From assembly GCA_963978905.1 (NCBI GenBank), contig OZ022257.1, positions 56,624,873-56,688,872 of the forward strand: DNA of 64,000 nt. The letters run 5' to 3'. This document shows, in pieces, positions 9,653-18,928 of this stretch. Position 1 is the first letter of the stretch. The number at the start of each line of letters is the position of its first letter. This stretch comes from Trichostrongylus colubriformis (lineage: Eukaryota > Nematoda > Chromadorea > Rhabditida > Trichostrongylidae). The notes below the pieces were generated by a model. It saw only the letters and a list, made by a program, of their open reading frames with translations, did no database searches and was not told the DNA's origin. The position numbers and the translations under genes were made by a program.

Positions 9653-10830
9653 GGTTGTTTGACCTCTCGCCCGTCTGCAGCCTACAAATGGTTAGTGACG
9701 CAGAGCGGCGCGAAAAAGGTGGAAGGGTTTGGTTTCCTATTTCTCCGGTTTTTCTCCCATCTATTTCGTTCATCCTCTACCGTTACACTGCTGAGCACCC
9801 TTGCTTTTATACTGTCCGCAATCTGCCATAACAACATCCCTCGGTTGTTTTTGAGCAGATCTACGCGATCGGCGACAACGGTTACGAGACTCTATATTGC
9901 AACTTTTGACGCGTTTTCCTCGTGCACTCTCATCGGCTGGAGGCCCTCCCGTACACAGCCGTAATTGACTGACCGATATCGATCCTTTCAAAGAGGCATC
10001 TCACAAGCGTTAGTGTCACAACCGTGGTTTTTCGCTGATCAGGCTCTACATGTACTTTTGCGAATCTGATGGGGAAGCTATGACAGCACGCGTCATGTAG
10101 TGGTGACGTCAAGCAATGCATGTCATATAATATTTGTGACCAGTATCCTTAATTGGCACATGAACTTTCTGCAAAAATCACCACTTGCGATGAAGACTCA
10201 TTAGAGTAGTGCGAAGCTATGTAAAATGGTCTATTCAGGTCATGGTGAAAACCGGATCGCGTTGACTGCGAGAGAGATATTGTGAATGGAAGGAGAATAC
10301 ATGGCGCATCCTGAAATGTGGTCTTTCGCTTCTCTAATTTGACAGCTTGTATTTGAAAGCTCTAATTTCAAGCTTGACAATACATGGCGATTTGTCCGAA
10401 AAAAATAGGATTCTATGAGAAGGGTTCAACTATACATTGCTCCACATTTTTGGAAGTGCGTTAGTATTCGAGCCGATTGCCATTACTGCTGCTTTTCTAT
10501 CGTTTTTGGCTAGAACAATCGAGGAGTTCTTCAGAGATCTTCCGAATTCCTATTAAGCCTTCTTTAACTGTCGTCGCATGCTTCTTTGCACGTTTATGTC
10601 AATGTGGAGACGTGCACTTTCAAGCATGGTAGCGTTCTCTGTGGATTACTCCATCTGTGAACGTTCAGGATAGTCAGGATGATTGGATTACCCTCTTGAG
10701 AGTGCAAGCAGCCGACCCATAGAAATAGTGCTGCTCCAAGAAAAGCAGCAAGGCGGAGTTGTCAGAGCTTTTCCCACTGTGTTTCGTTAATGCCAAGTCC
10801 TAATGATGTTAGCTGACGCTTTTGACTTAC
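9653..10830. other. No gene assigned
   Basis: The open frames at 9524-9964 on both strands extend out of the dispersed repeat and have no splice support. The rest is AT/GC-neutral sequence in which I see nothing specific. Confidence 0.3.
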
Positions 10831-10951
10831 TTCTTGTGGCTGCCTTCACGATTGTTTCTCTGATTGGAGATTTGTTCATGGGACCGTTCTTGTTGGTTTT
10901 TGAGCATGAGAAGGCAGAAGAGCTTTGTGAATGAGAAGATTGGGCTCCCAT
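10831..10951 (-). CDS. Minus-strand exon abutting a MITE insertion
   Basis: A GTAAGT donor (minus strand, at 10830-10825) ends a Ser/Lys-rich exon reading SSHSQSSSAFSCSKTNKNG and MNKSPIRETIVKAATR. Moving upstream, the frame runs into the 9-bp target duplication of the MITE at 10,952-11,192. Removing the MITE and one target copy continues the open frame through VVPLMGAQ into 11,202-11,250. The element therefore seems to have landed in or beside an exon. No family was recognised, and low complexity makes this tentative. Confidence 0.35.
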
Positions 10952-11192
10952 GGGTGGGGTCCACGAGGTCGAATTTTCGCTTCGCGGCGTTTCACTCGCG
11001 GCGCCCCCGTACGACTCGCCGTATCGATTGCCCTTGATCGGCCGGCTGAGCGTGACTGCGTCACGTCTGCGCTTTCCACCCATACCACACTGCCTCGCTT
11101 GAAGTCTGCCATGCCCTGCCACTGGCACTCGCACCCGCTGTGCCGCTCATCGCGCGCGGCCGCGCGGAAATTCGACCTCGTGGACCCCACCC
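10952..11192. mobile_element. MULE-like MITE with a perfect 9-bp target duplication
   Basis: Terminal inverted repeats begin GGGTGGGGTCCACGAGGTCG on both ends and match over 28 of 29 positions. The flanks carry the identical 9-mer GGCTCCCAT at 10,943-10,951 and 11,193-11,201. A 9-bp duplication is characteristic of Mutator-like elements. The 241-bp element has no transposase, so it is non-autonomous. The intact duplication and near-perfect ends imply a recent insertion. Its subterminal sequence TTTTCGCTTCGCGGCG recurs in altered form at 17,978-18,040. Confidence 0.85.
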
Positions 11193-11201
11193 GGCTCCCA
11201 T

Positions 11202-11582
11202 GAGTGGGACCACAAAGAGAGAAGCCTTGCAGGAATCCTCAAACGCTCAAGGAGCACCCAGACAGTCATTCAAGTCTGCGCGCTGAGATTTAGGGCACTC
11301 GCAAGCTCAGATGCTTAGGATACCTCATAAACATGTAAACATCAGTAATAAGTAAATATTTGAATGACGAAAGAGCTGGGGCTCCCCTTCTGTGCCTGAC
11401 ATTAGCTGTATAGCACGTCGTTTTAAAAAACCTGGTACACCTTCGAGGAGGCATTTCGAAATTGGTTCCAAGCCAATGTGTTGGTAGGGAGGGAGGCGCA
11501 TTTTACAAAATTTGAACACTTCGAAATCATTGACGTGTCAAACTGGCATGCGCTCTTATGCGTAACGCCAACATATCCGCAG
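11202..11582. other. No gene assigned
   Basis: The plus-strand frame leading into the exon at 11,583 is open from 11,478, so the exon start may lie earlier. Otherwise nothing specific is visible. Confidence 0.3.
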
Positions 11583-12139
11583 ATTCATTATGTGAGTAAT
11601 CGCACTGAAACAGCGCATTCTGTTGAATGTCCTCCCCCCTCACTAAAATATCATCCAAAATTGACTGTGAAACCAGTGCTAGTTGGAGAATGTGCTGTAG
11701 TGTACCTTGTATTCACTTTTTTCTTCGCCTTCAAGGAATTTTCTTAATGCCCATTACTGTCTAGATGGAGTCTGAAACTCACTGTACATCCGATCAGAAA
11801 ATTGTTTTCAAAGAGTACTACTGGATGATTACTGTGAATTTCACCGTTTTGCTACTTAAAGAAACTAAACAACGCGACATTGTCGTTCAAAAACATTTTC
11901 GGTTTAAAATTCCACAGCATCCAATCTCAAATAGTCAGAGCATAAAAATTCAGGTAAACACTGCAATTTTTACCTTTACTTTTTTATTTCCTATCTATTC
12001 CCTGTATTGCACACTGCATTATTATCATTTTGTGCTTCATCCGCTTGGGCTGCCGAAGCCGCTTACCGCATTATCCTTTGCATGACGATATTCATCGCAT
12101 ATCGTGATTCTTTTTCAGAAGAAATACTGCTCATTTTAA
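11583..12139 (+). CDS. 3' part of an unidentified plus-strand gene (three exons)
   Basis: Proposed exons are 11,583-11,708, 11,765-11,953 and 12,119-12,139, all joined in phase 0. Acceptors are ATCCGCAG, CTGTCTAG and TTTTTCAG. The donors are GTATTC and GTAAAC. The first intron is 56 nt. Recognisable stretches are LKYHPKLTVKPVLVG, MITVNFTVLLLKETKQRD and IVVQKHFRFKIP, with the end KKYCSF and TAA at 12,137-12,139. Alternating hydrophobic and polar residues suggest a beta-sandwich fold. An arrestin-like domain is a weak possibility, not a claim. The frame is also open back to 11,478, so the first border could be wrong. Confidence 0.45.
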
Positions 12140-12465
12140 TCACCTCTCTCCCCCCCCCCCTTTCCCCTTGAGTTTTGAAAGAAGCGAATGAGGAGAGCAT
12201 AGAGCTTCAGATTCCTTACCAAACATGTACAGCAAATCTACAAAACGCGGCTGTGAAGCGACCAGAAGAGGACAAAGTTTGCTTACAGCTAGCCATCGGC
12301 GTTATTTTGCTTCAAAGTTCCCATCAACTTGTGGCAAACCCACCATACACCGCATATGTATTTCTCATCAATAAAATTTAATTGGGAGGCAATCTAATGA
12401 ATCTAATGTACCCGTGAGAAGAATATTTTTAAGGGATCAGTTCAATTTTTGTTCCCTTGTTTCAG
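12140..12465. other. 3' flank with C-tract and AATAAA
   Basis: A pure C run lies at about 12,151-12,161. An open frame (12,175-12,381) ends beside an AATAAA at about 12,369 and may be a 3' UTR or an unplaced terminal exon. No clear acceptor supports it as coding. Confidence 0.35.
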
Positions 12466-12569
12466 TTTTTCTCGACACAGATAAATTTGCCGTGTGTAAA
12501 ATAAGAGCAACTGGGATACACCATGGGCTATATTCACACCAGCCGGAACTCATCGAATCGCGTCGCCGA
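12466..12569 (+). CDS. Isolated exon of an unidentified gene
   Basis: A CTTGTTTCAG acceptor opens, and a GTATGT donor at 12,570 closes, an exon reading FLDTDKFAVCKIRATG then LYSHQPELIESRRR. The other two frames contain stops, so this frame is the only possible one. It ends in phase 0, which does not fit the next likely exon at 12,766, so another exon or gene boundary lies between them. Confidence 0.4.
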
Positions 12570-12769
12570 GTATGTATGCAGCCTTATCAGTTCTTGAGCC
12601 ACTGAATCATCAGAACTGCTTCTCAACCATAAAAATGTTGTTATTCTGTTATTCATGAGATCAGTGAAAAGGTCATGTTCATTAGATGCATTCTGCAGCT
12701 TATTCATTCCCTTTGGTCACGTGTTTACTCGTTCGAAAATTGTTATTATTTTGTTTCTTTTCTAGCTCA

Positions 12770-13224
12770 ATGGGTATTGAACCGTCTTTTACGGTAAGCT
12801 ACAACGTAAAGTGTCGTGAAATGATGTTGCTTATGTGATGGTGTTGGTACCAGTGCGTTTATTAGTTACTGTATATTTACAGGTCGATATTTGCGCTGTT
12901 TCCTGTTTTGAACATTGGCAGTAGTAACTCTTATCTTGAAATTGAAGCCTATGGGAATTAGGCTGTTTAGATATTGGGAAGATTCGATCGGCTGTCATTA
13001 TTTCTTTGCTGAATATTTTATTGCAAGATCTTCACTTGAAAATGTGAATGGAAATTTTACTTCCAGGTTACGCAAGAACCAGGAGCTAAGCGACTGCGGT
13101 TTGAGTGCGGATCTGACGATAAGGCCATCGTCGAACCCGTCACGGGACACTGTCACAGCACCCATATGACCCCGACTCAAATTGGAATTTCTTCGCTTAG
13201 CAATTCTATGATGGATGTGAGAGG
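12770..13224 (+). CDS. 5' exons of an unidentified plus-strand gene, probable trans-spliced start
   Basis: An acceptor TTTCTTTTCTAG ends at 12,765 and the ATG follows at 12,770, which fits spliced-leader addition. Exon 12,770-12,793 encodes MGIEPSFT and exon 13,067-13,224 continues in phase as VTQEPGAKRLRFECG, followed by a GTGAGT donor at 13,225. GCC-ATC-GTC-type codons look coding. P-x-F-T-V-T-x-x-P-x(4)-L-R-F-x-C loosely resembles the start of a Rel-homology region, but the characteristic RFRY-x-C-E is not matched, so I treat this as unknown. No downstream exon was found before the degenerate satellite at 13,880. Confidence 0.4.
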
Positions 13225-13879
13225 GTGAGTTTCACCTTTCTTCAATAGGGACTGTGGTCAAATAAGCCCTGCTGATAAGGTTTGTCCTGCTTTTCGAGAA
13301 TTATCTCTGACAGCTACTGCCACTCGATGATAGTCAGTAATGCTAAGCGATATTTAATGATGTTTAGTATAATTAATGATAATTAGTTGCAATTCATGTT
13401 CGATTGTGATGTGGTAATCGGAGTGACCCATTGATCATTGATGATAATTAGTGATAATAATTGAAACTGGTTCAAAATGGAGTGTAGTTTTGGTACTTTC
13501 TCGTTTGAATTCTAGGAGTCGATGAGATGCTCAGTCTACGCTAAACAAATCCACAGGAAAAATCTCTCCCGTACTTCTTCAACTCATTATTTTGTCATTT
13601 AATAACAATCAGTCAGATGTGATTGTTCAGCTGATTTTTTCTTTTCATCTATGGATCGCTTAGCTTTGGTGGAAAGCTGACGTCTGCAGTTATGTTTATC
13701 GTTTCCCTTTATTACGAGGTCATATGTCAAGTCAAGCAAAAGTTTTTATACTTTACTTTTAATGTAAGATATGTTATTTGAAATTACAGTTTTATTTGAT
13801 AAAACTACAGTGTTGTGTAATGAATAACTACACTTTTGTGTGATAAGCTGAAATTGCGCTTTCAACAAGTTTCGCAGAT
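13225..13879. other. No exon recognised; AT-rich, TGATAAT-rich sequence
   Basis: Several TGATAAT/AATGATAATTAGT motifs occur at 13,360-13,470. They could be further decayed monomers of the adjacent degenerate array, but no period is visible. Confidence 0.35.
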
Positions 13880-14760
13880 GAAAGGCATTCATAACGGTTG
13901 ATAAGATACGATAAGGAGCGTGAAATGGCTAGAGTCATCGAATCCGTTTAGCCTTCCGGGTTGATCCCAGAACGCTGACACTCAGAAGTGTTTTGCGGCA
14001 TGGGGCGGGAACATTAATGGTGGGTGATCCGCATTGATAACGGTTGATAAGATTAGATTAGGAGCATGAGAAGGCAAATGTCGTCATTTTGGACTCACCT
14101 TTCGCGTTGATTCTAGAGTGCCAATATTCATAGGTGTTCTAAGTCCTGAGACAGGGACATAACGGTGGGTGACCCGCATTGATAACGATTAATAAGATTC
14201 GAAAAGGAGCGTCGGGAGGCTAGAGTCGTCTAATCCGTTTCCCTTTCGGCATTGATCCTGGAGCGTTAATTCTCATAAGTGTTTAGCAGGATGGGCCAGG
14301 GACTTTTAGTGTGAGTGCTTCAAAGTGATAATGGTTGATAAGATTCGATATAAATATGAGAAAACAAACGTCGTCAAATTTGTTTCGCTTTTCGCATTGA
14401 TCCTAGAGCACTAACACATTATAGATGTTTTGCAGGGTGGGCCAGGAACTTCAATGGTAGGTGATCCAAATCGATAATGGTTGATAAGATTTGATAATGA
14501 TTATGAGAAGACAAATGTCGCCCTGTCACTCATGGGTGTTCAGCAGGGTTGGACGGGGACATTGATAGTGGGTGATCCAAAGTGATAATGGTTGATAACA
14601 TTCATAGGGGGCGTGAGAAGGGAAATGTCACCAAGGCCGGTTCGCTTTTGCGGCTAACAGTTAAATGTTCACATTCGCAGGTATTGTAGGGTACGGGGGA
14701 CTCAATGGTATTGTTGGGTACAGGGCCTCAGTGAAACTGATAGCGGCTTACACTGGCTGA
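13880..14760 (-). repeat. Degenerate 145-146 bp tandem array related to the main satellite, inverted
   Basis: The motif TTGATAAG or a close variant recurs at 13,898, 14,044, 14,189, 14,335, 14,481, 14,592 and about 14,737. Spacings are 146, 145, 146, 146, 111 and 145 bp. Each unit also carries GATAAGGAGC-type sequence, then AGAAGGC-AATG, then about 90 bp later AGGGACATTAATGGTGGGTG. Read on the complement, the main satellite has the same order and spacing: TGATAAG, GATAAGGAGC, GGAAGGCGAATG and AGGGACATCAACGGTGAGGG. Six or seven monomers remain, very divergent from each other. Confidence 0.75.
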
Positions 14761-15256
14761 TAGGAACCATTAGGAATTGGATAGGATGAAATCATTTACA
14801 TCATTTGCTACTACTATACGACCGCTTTAGCAAAAGCATCTGATGCTCAGTGCCATTGGGTGAACATATTTCGTCTATGTTCTGATATCACTCGCCGATG
14901 TATCGACCGCTGAATTGCCTTGCGTTCCAAAAAATGGTGCAATTCTCTGATACTGTGATCTACATTGATAATCATGATACAAACTATTCTGTGATAGCGA
15001 AGCGAGCGGTTCACTCGGAATCATTTTAATTAGGTATTGGTAGCAACACCGGTTATCGACCGCTAGACTATGTAAAATTCCAAGTAGTAAAGCATGTTTA
15101 CGAAAACGATTAACAACGATAATAAAGATATAGATCTACCATTATACCATTAATGTGTAGGAATTGGATGCTCAGCAAGTGAACGTTAGTTACCAATCGA
15201 TGCAATCGAATACAAAACTATCTATCTCTAAACTATCCAAACTCCCAATGATGACG
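14761..15256. other. No gene assigned
   Basis: Scattered GATAATC/GATAAC motifs continue for a few hundred bases, but no repeat unit or exon could be defined. Confidence 0.35.
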
Positions 15257-15260
15257 TAAA

Positions 15261-15526
15261 CCAGTTGGCTGGCGCACACTACTGCGCGCGATTCATGTCG
15301 GTGAGGTGCAAAATGGATGCGTTGCAAAGCGACTGGAGTATGTTAACACCAAAATGCTTTATTATCTCGCCATATTCTCTGCTTTCTTCCAATTCAATAG
15401 CTTGGCTGAAAGTAGAAGAAAGAAAATTTCCGCTCGATTCCATACACAACTGTGGTCGGGCCTATCAAACCCTTTTTGCACAGCATCGCCATGAATTGCG
15501 CGCAGAATTGTGCGCCAGCCAACTGG
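15261..15526. mobile_element. MITE with 37-bp inverted ends and TAAA flanks
   Basis: The left end CCAGTTGGCTGGCGCACA plus 19 further bases is inverted at the right end with three mismatches over 37 bp. TAAA lies at 15,257-15,260 and 15,527-15,530, a possible 4-bp target duplication. The 266-bp element has no transposase. A related end (GCGCGCCAGCCCAACTGG) lies at 19,681-19,698. Confidence 0.75.
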
Positions 15527-15593
15527 TAAATATATAACACACATTTATTACGCACCAGCAACAATATAATACATATATCATACCCGACTCCCA

Positions 15594-16040
15594 AAGTCGC
15601 CTCCGCTAGGGCGACTCCCGACAGTCGGCTGACGTAGTAGACACCATCCGGCTGGTGTTACGTAGCCATATGGTCGACGGTGTCTCGCATGGGGACCTGA
15701 AATTAGGCTGCTTCCAGTCGGGGAGCAGGGGTAGACACCGGCCAGCTCGTGTGCCACCGCTCCGCTACCCGACAGCCGGTGGTGCACCGCACCCCAGATC
15801 CCGAGTAGCATCATGGCGTCACCCGGTGAAAACCAACTGGCAGTTGGCAGCCTGCCTTATATACCGGCTTCGACCGCAGAAGGCGGGGCCATCGCACGTT
15901 GCGAGACGCGACAAGTGGCGCCGCAGCGCGGACGGGCCGGGGTGCGCGGTGTCCCCGAGGCCATCGTCGCGGCGATTCGCGACAACAAGGGTAATGAACT
16001 CAAAATACAAGGTGTTTCTAGGATAGACAGCTTCCAAAGG
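15594..16040 (+). mobile_element. GC-rich relic, possible 5' region of a retroelement
   Basis: This block is markedly more GC-rich than its neighbours, with sharp borders and open frames on both strands. The plus frame at 15,813-16,043 begins MASPGENQLAVGSLP and includes GVRGVPEAIVAAIRDNKG. No reverse transcriptase or nuclease motif is present. Composition unlike the flanks, and position between two transposons, suggest an inserted element fragment; a host-gene exon remains possible. Confidence 0.3.
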
Positions 16041-16154
16041 TGATGAAGACGTTTGCACAGCGATCCATTTATGAAGGTGCGCGCTTCATTGTAATCACTT
16101 GGACACAGGCATTTCGGACGTTTTACCCAAGGTTTTTAAAGTCGACTGGAACTA

Positions 16155-17029
16155 CCCTAAAGTCTGATAGATAAGTCCGCCCGCACGCTGTGTCGCGCGC
16201 GGCACGGGCGGCCGCATTCTTCAAACCACCAACCAGAGATAAAGGAAATTGAGGAAGCTATGATTTGTGGATTGTATTAATAACGAATTTTATTGTATTG
16301 TATATTGTATTTGTTAATATAAAAGTGAGTAGCAAGTAAGGTTGGGGTCGTACGAAACGTGAACACAGAAACTTCACAGTCGGCAGAGGAAAGTGAAAGA
16401 ATGAGAGGAGAATCGTTGTTCAACGGGGGTCTCAATGCAACGATGGTTTTAGCGATGAAATAGCGGTTGAATAAAAACTTCTCCTTAATCCTTTTATGAC
16501 CCAACAAGAGCCAGGTACACCAAAAGAGGCATCAGGACAAGGATGAGTTACGAAGAGGTAGCTGCTTTAGTTTGCGACAGTTTCTATTTAATTTCTGAGG
16601 AGACGATTGTCAACAGCTTCTTAAAGGCCTTGAACCAAGAGCCATTGTTAGATGATATGAGTGAGAATTTCAATGTTATGAGTGTTTGTGACGATGAAAT
16701 GGAGATTGCGTAGAAAATTTAAGATGAATGATCATTGTTACACGGGTAAACAAAGATTTTGGTGCGTGGTATCTTTAGATATTATTATGAAATGTTAAAA
16801 AGTATACTAAAAATATTATTAATATATAATACTTTATATAATTATAATTATATAATTATATAAAATACCTAATATTAAAAATGAAGTTGAATAAGCAGTT
16901 TCTACAATTCTGTCATTTTTTAATAATGAAGGGTGCATCGCGATCCCGCGTTTTTTGAAGACTGCGCCTGCGTTCGCCGCTGCCGCGGCGACACCGCGTG
17001 CGGGCGGACTTATCCATCACACTTTAGGG
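16155..17029 (+). mobile_element. Pogo/Tigger-like Tc1/mariner relic with TA flanks
   Basis: The left end CCCTAAAGTCTGATAGATAA continues through GTCCGCCCGCACGC. It is inverted at the right end, which reads CTTTAGGG outward after GCGTGCGGGCGGACTTATCC. TA occurs on both sides (16,153-16,154 and 17,030-17,031). The arms match over about 45 bp. The inside is AT-rich and holds a short ORF resembling a transposase tail. At 875 bp it is shorter than an autonomous element, so it is an internally deleted or decayed copy. Confidence 0.75.
16543..16713 (+). pseudogene. C-terminal remnant of a pogo-family DDE transposase
   Basis: The 56-codon frame reads MSYEEVAALVCDSFYLISEE then TIVNSFLKALNQEP and an acidic tail. 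The pattern of an aromatic/W-like helix, I-x-x-E-T-I, then an NSF-x-K/C segment is typical of the region just after the DDE catalytic core in pogo/Tigger transposases, which ends in an acidic tail. The catalytic core is missing: the frame hits a stop at 16,486-16,488. The inverted ends and TA flanks around it support the assignment. Confidence 0.5.
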
Positions 17030-17368
17030 TAACTACCACAGTCATATCAGTTGTTACGTAACTGGAAGTGGCAACCGGTCCACCTGTGGTTGAGCAAAGA
17101 GGTATAGAGTCCATGGATATCCTCCACTTGAGAGGGGTCGGATCCGTCTTTATGATTATATTACTTTTGATTTTTCCTTCCTCTCTAGGATTAGATAGTT
17201 CAACACGGCTGGGCGCTGTAGTTGTCAAAGTTGTGAATGGCACTGGGAAGAAGTACCTAGGATTCTACTCGAGCCAGATACGGTAGAGGATGGTCCTGAA
17301 TGCAGGTTACCAACTGCTGTAAAAACAGTAAAGACCTATCCACGTGTGCTTTAGTCCGAGTACGTGCT
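17030..17368. other. Uncertain coding; open frame with hydrophobic stretch
   Basis: The plus frame 17,068-17,286 contains a hydrophobic run (FMIILLLIFPSSLG) that coincides with a polypyrimidine tract ending TCTCTAG. This may therefore be intron followed by a short terminal exon (LDSSTRLGAVVVKVVNG and on). The opposite strand is open too. No call is made. Confidence 0.25.
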
Positions 17369-17543
17369 CAGGTCAGGTTTATGCTTTGCCACGTCAGGGC
17401 GCGGCTGGGTCACAGGCAGCAAGGCAGAGGAGCACGGGTAATGTGTACAAACGACGCAGGCAACGAGACAGAGTTGCACAGGCGGAGACGCAAAGGCACG
17501 CAGTCACGCCGCGCCGTCGGCACCACAATATGTGAACGTGGCC
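17369..17543 (-). mobile_element. TAA-flanked MITE family copy, inverted and longer
   Basis: Read on the minus strand it begins GGCCACGTTCACATATTGTG and ends GGCAAAGCATAAACCTGACC, with internal CTTTGCGTCTCCGCCTGTG and CAGCCGCGCCCTG. This matches the family at 3419-3546 and 4606-4733. It is about 45 bp longer than they are. Confidence 0.55.
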
Positions 17544-17591
17544 TGAGGTTGCCGCAGCAGGGATTACTTGGAAAGCCAGAGAAATTCTTAC

Positions 17592-17735
17592 TTGAAAAAT
17601 CAATAGAATGCTGTTATCACTGCTCGCTGCTCTGAGGACAAAGTACGAAACGTTATCTGATACTATCTTTTTCTTGAGCATCTCTTCCCACACATGGTTA
17701 GCAGGAAGAACCACATATTTTTGTAGGAATACCAT
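17592..17735 (-). CDS. Candidate minus-strand exon
   Basis: A GTAAGA donor at 17,591-17,586 ends a frame reading QKYVVLPANHVWEEMLKKK and then NVSYFVLRAASSDNSILL. The frame extends upstream to 17,807. The alternate frame DTFGTVAGIAFYCAIPTT at 17,698-17,830 also looks codon-like, so one of them may be out of register. No family was recognised. Confidence 0.3.
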
Positions 17736-17977
17736 CGATCTCACCCATGAGTGAGTGATGGGTAGTTGGAATGGCGCAGTAGAAAGCGATGCCGGCCACT
17801 GTTCCAAAAGTGTCGGGTACTAATCTCCGGTTGTACATAGTATGCTCCTTAACAGTAGCTGTCCGTTCGCTCTCACGTATTGACGGAGTTATCGTTTTTT
17901 TCACGGCTTTATTGCTAGTGGTAGTTGACCACCGATCAGCCGGATCTGCGATCAGGGAGAGTGTGCAGCCTTACGTT

Positions 17978-18040
17978 GAATTTTCGCTTTGCGGCGTCGC
18001 ATTCGCGGCGCCATCAGCACGACTCTACGTGGTGACGTCT
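17978..18040 (+). repeat. Fragment similar to the MULE-like MITE interior
   Basis: GAATTTTCGCTTTGCGGCG followed by CATTCGCGGCGCC matches 10,974-11,010 inside the MITE, but the terminal GGGTGGGGTCC is absent. It directly abuts the dispersed repeat at 18,049. Confidence 0.55.
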
Positions 18041-18048
18041 ATCCGGTT

Positions 18049-18253
18049 GCATGCTCTTTCTCTTACAGGCAGAGCAATAGAAACGGCAGTTGACGACCAA
18101 TGGAAACCGTGACGCAGCCGCACGCTCCCTGTACCTTTTTTACGCCGAATTGTCTGTATTTTCCGCGTGGTACTCGACCACTCTTGGAGAGAGCTGGTTC
18201 AACAAAATTGACAGGTGTCCTGTCACCCTGAACTGTTCGTTTGTTCGCTATTC
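18049..18253 (-). repeat. Dispersed repeat, copy 2 (inverted relative to 1674-1890)
   Basis: This is the reverse-complement partner of 1674-1890, 16 kb away. The most similar core is GGAAACCGTGACGCAGCCGC. It is followed within 30 bp by an intact MITE. Confidence 0.7.
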
Positions 18254-18281
18254 GCTATTCCGCGACGCTGAACGGATATAA

Positions 18282-18411
18282 GGCCGCATTCATACTTTGC
18301 GCGCCGACGCCGTCACCCGCTGTGACGGCGTCAAATCGACGCAGGCGACAGCGTCCAATTCACGCCGTCGCCGCCGGTGACGGCGTCAGTGCACAAAGTA
18401 TGAAAGCGGCC
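18282..18411. mobile_element. TAA-flanked MITE, best-preserved family member
   Basis: The ends GGCCGCATTCATACTTTG and CAAAGTATGAAAGCGGCC are inverted with one extra base, flanked by TAA on both sides (18,279-18,281 and 18,412-18,414). The interior is itself palindromic around GACGGCGTC. A 3-bp TAA/TTA duplication is typical of PIF/Harbinger. The element has 130 bp and no coding capacity. Confidence 0.75.
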
Positions 18412-18508
18412 TAACATGGCATGATGTACTTTTACGCTTGACATCTCTCCAGGCCGTCCTTCTAAAGACGCAGTCCGTAAACTGGTTCATACCTTATTTA
18501 CACTTCAG

Positions 18509-18601
18509 AAGTGGGGATCATTCGACCGATCTAATGTTCTTCTTGAAGAGACAGCTTCTTGCTCTGCCAGGCCCTTTCCTTTCCGTAGGACTCCGATAAG
18601 G
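18509..18601 (+). CDS. Plus-strand internal exon, unknown gene
   Basis: TTTACACTTCAG precedes and GTAAGT follows. The 93-nt exon is exactly 31 codons, phase 0 to 0, reading KWGSFDRSNVLLEETASC and ARPFPFRRTPIR. It may belong to the same gene as the terminal exons at 20,065-20,225, but no joining exons were found and minus-strand exons lie between them. Confidence 0.4.
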
Positions 18602-18627
18602 GTAAGTACTTCGATGAGTCGATGGCC

Positions 18628-18928
18628 CTAGTGAGCAGTTTCGGGATTGATCAGACCCTCCGTGTGCAAGACGCAGTTGTGATCCTGCTTGTCCTCCGAC
18701 AAAAACCAACCGCGTGGCTTTTCAGACTATGAAACAAAGCAGTTACCGCTGCTTATTGCTTTTTTGAAACTTACTTTTCTTGGCATATGCCCCTCCTTCG
18801 TTCTGATCCAGCTTAAGTGCGTCTACTCTTATGATGCCATATAGGAGCCAAGCGTTAGAATCTGCCCCATTTTTCTGCAAGCGAAAAACCTGATAAACCT
18901 GAGTTTTCGGACATCCTGATCTCAACAG
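18628..18928 (-). CDS. Two minus-strand exons of an unidentified gene
   Basis: Exon 18,928 down to 18,775 follows TTACCTGTAG and reads RSGCPKTQVYQVFRLQKNG, then WLLYGIIRVDALKLDQNEGG, with a GTAAGT donor in phase 1. After a 48-nt intron and a GTTTCATAG acceptor, 18,726-18,628 reads EKPRGWFLSEDKQD and GLINPETAH with TAG. The phase-1 join would meet a TGA immediately after the junction, so either the protein ends there or one border is misjudged. The complementary frame over 18,628-18,726 is also open. No family was recognised. Confidence 0.4.

Noticed and set aside
9524..9964. 146-codon plus-strand frame
   Set aside because: It starts within a dispersed repeat and has no consistent exon borders.
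16820..16875. AT-rich TATAATTATA run as a promoter or origin
   Set aside because: It is low-complexity sequence inside a decayed transposon, with no other supporting signal.
17068..17286. Membrane or signal-like ORF (FMIILLLIFPSSLG)
   Set aside because: The hydrophobic run is a polypyrimidine tract leading to a TCTCTAG acceptor, so it is more likely intron.
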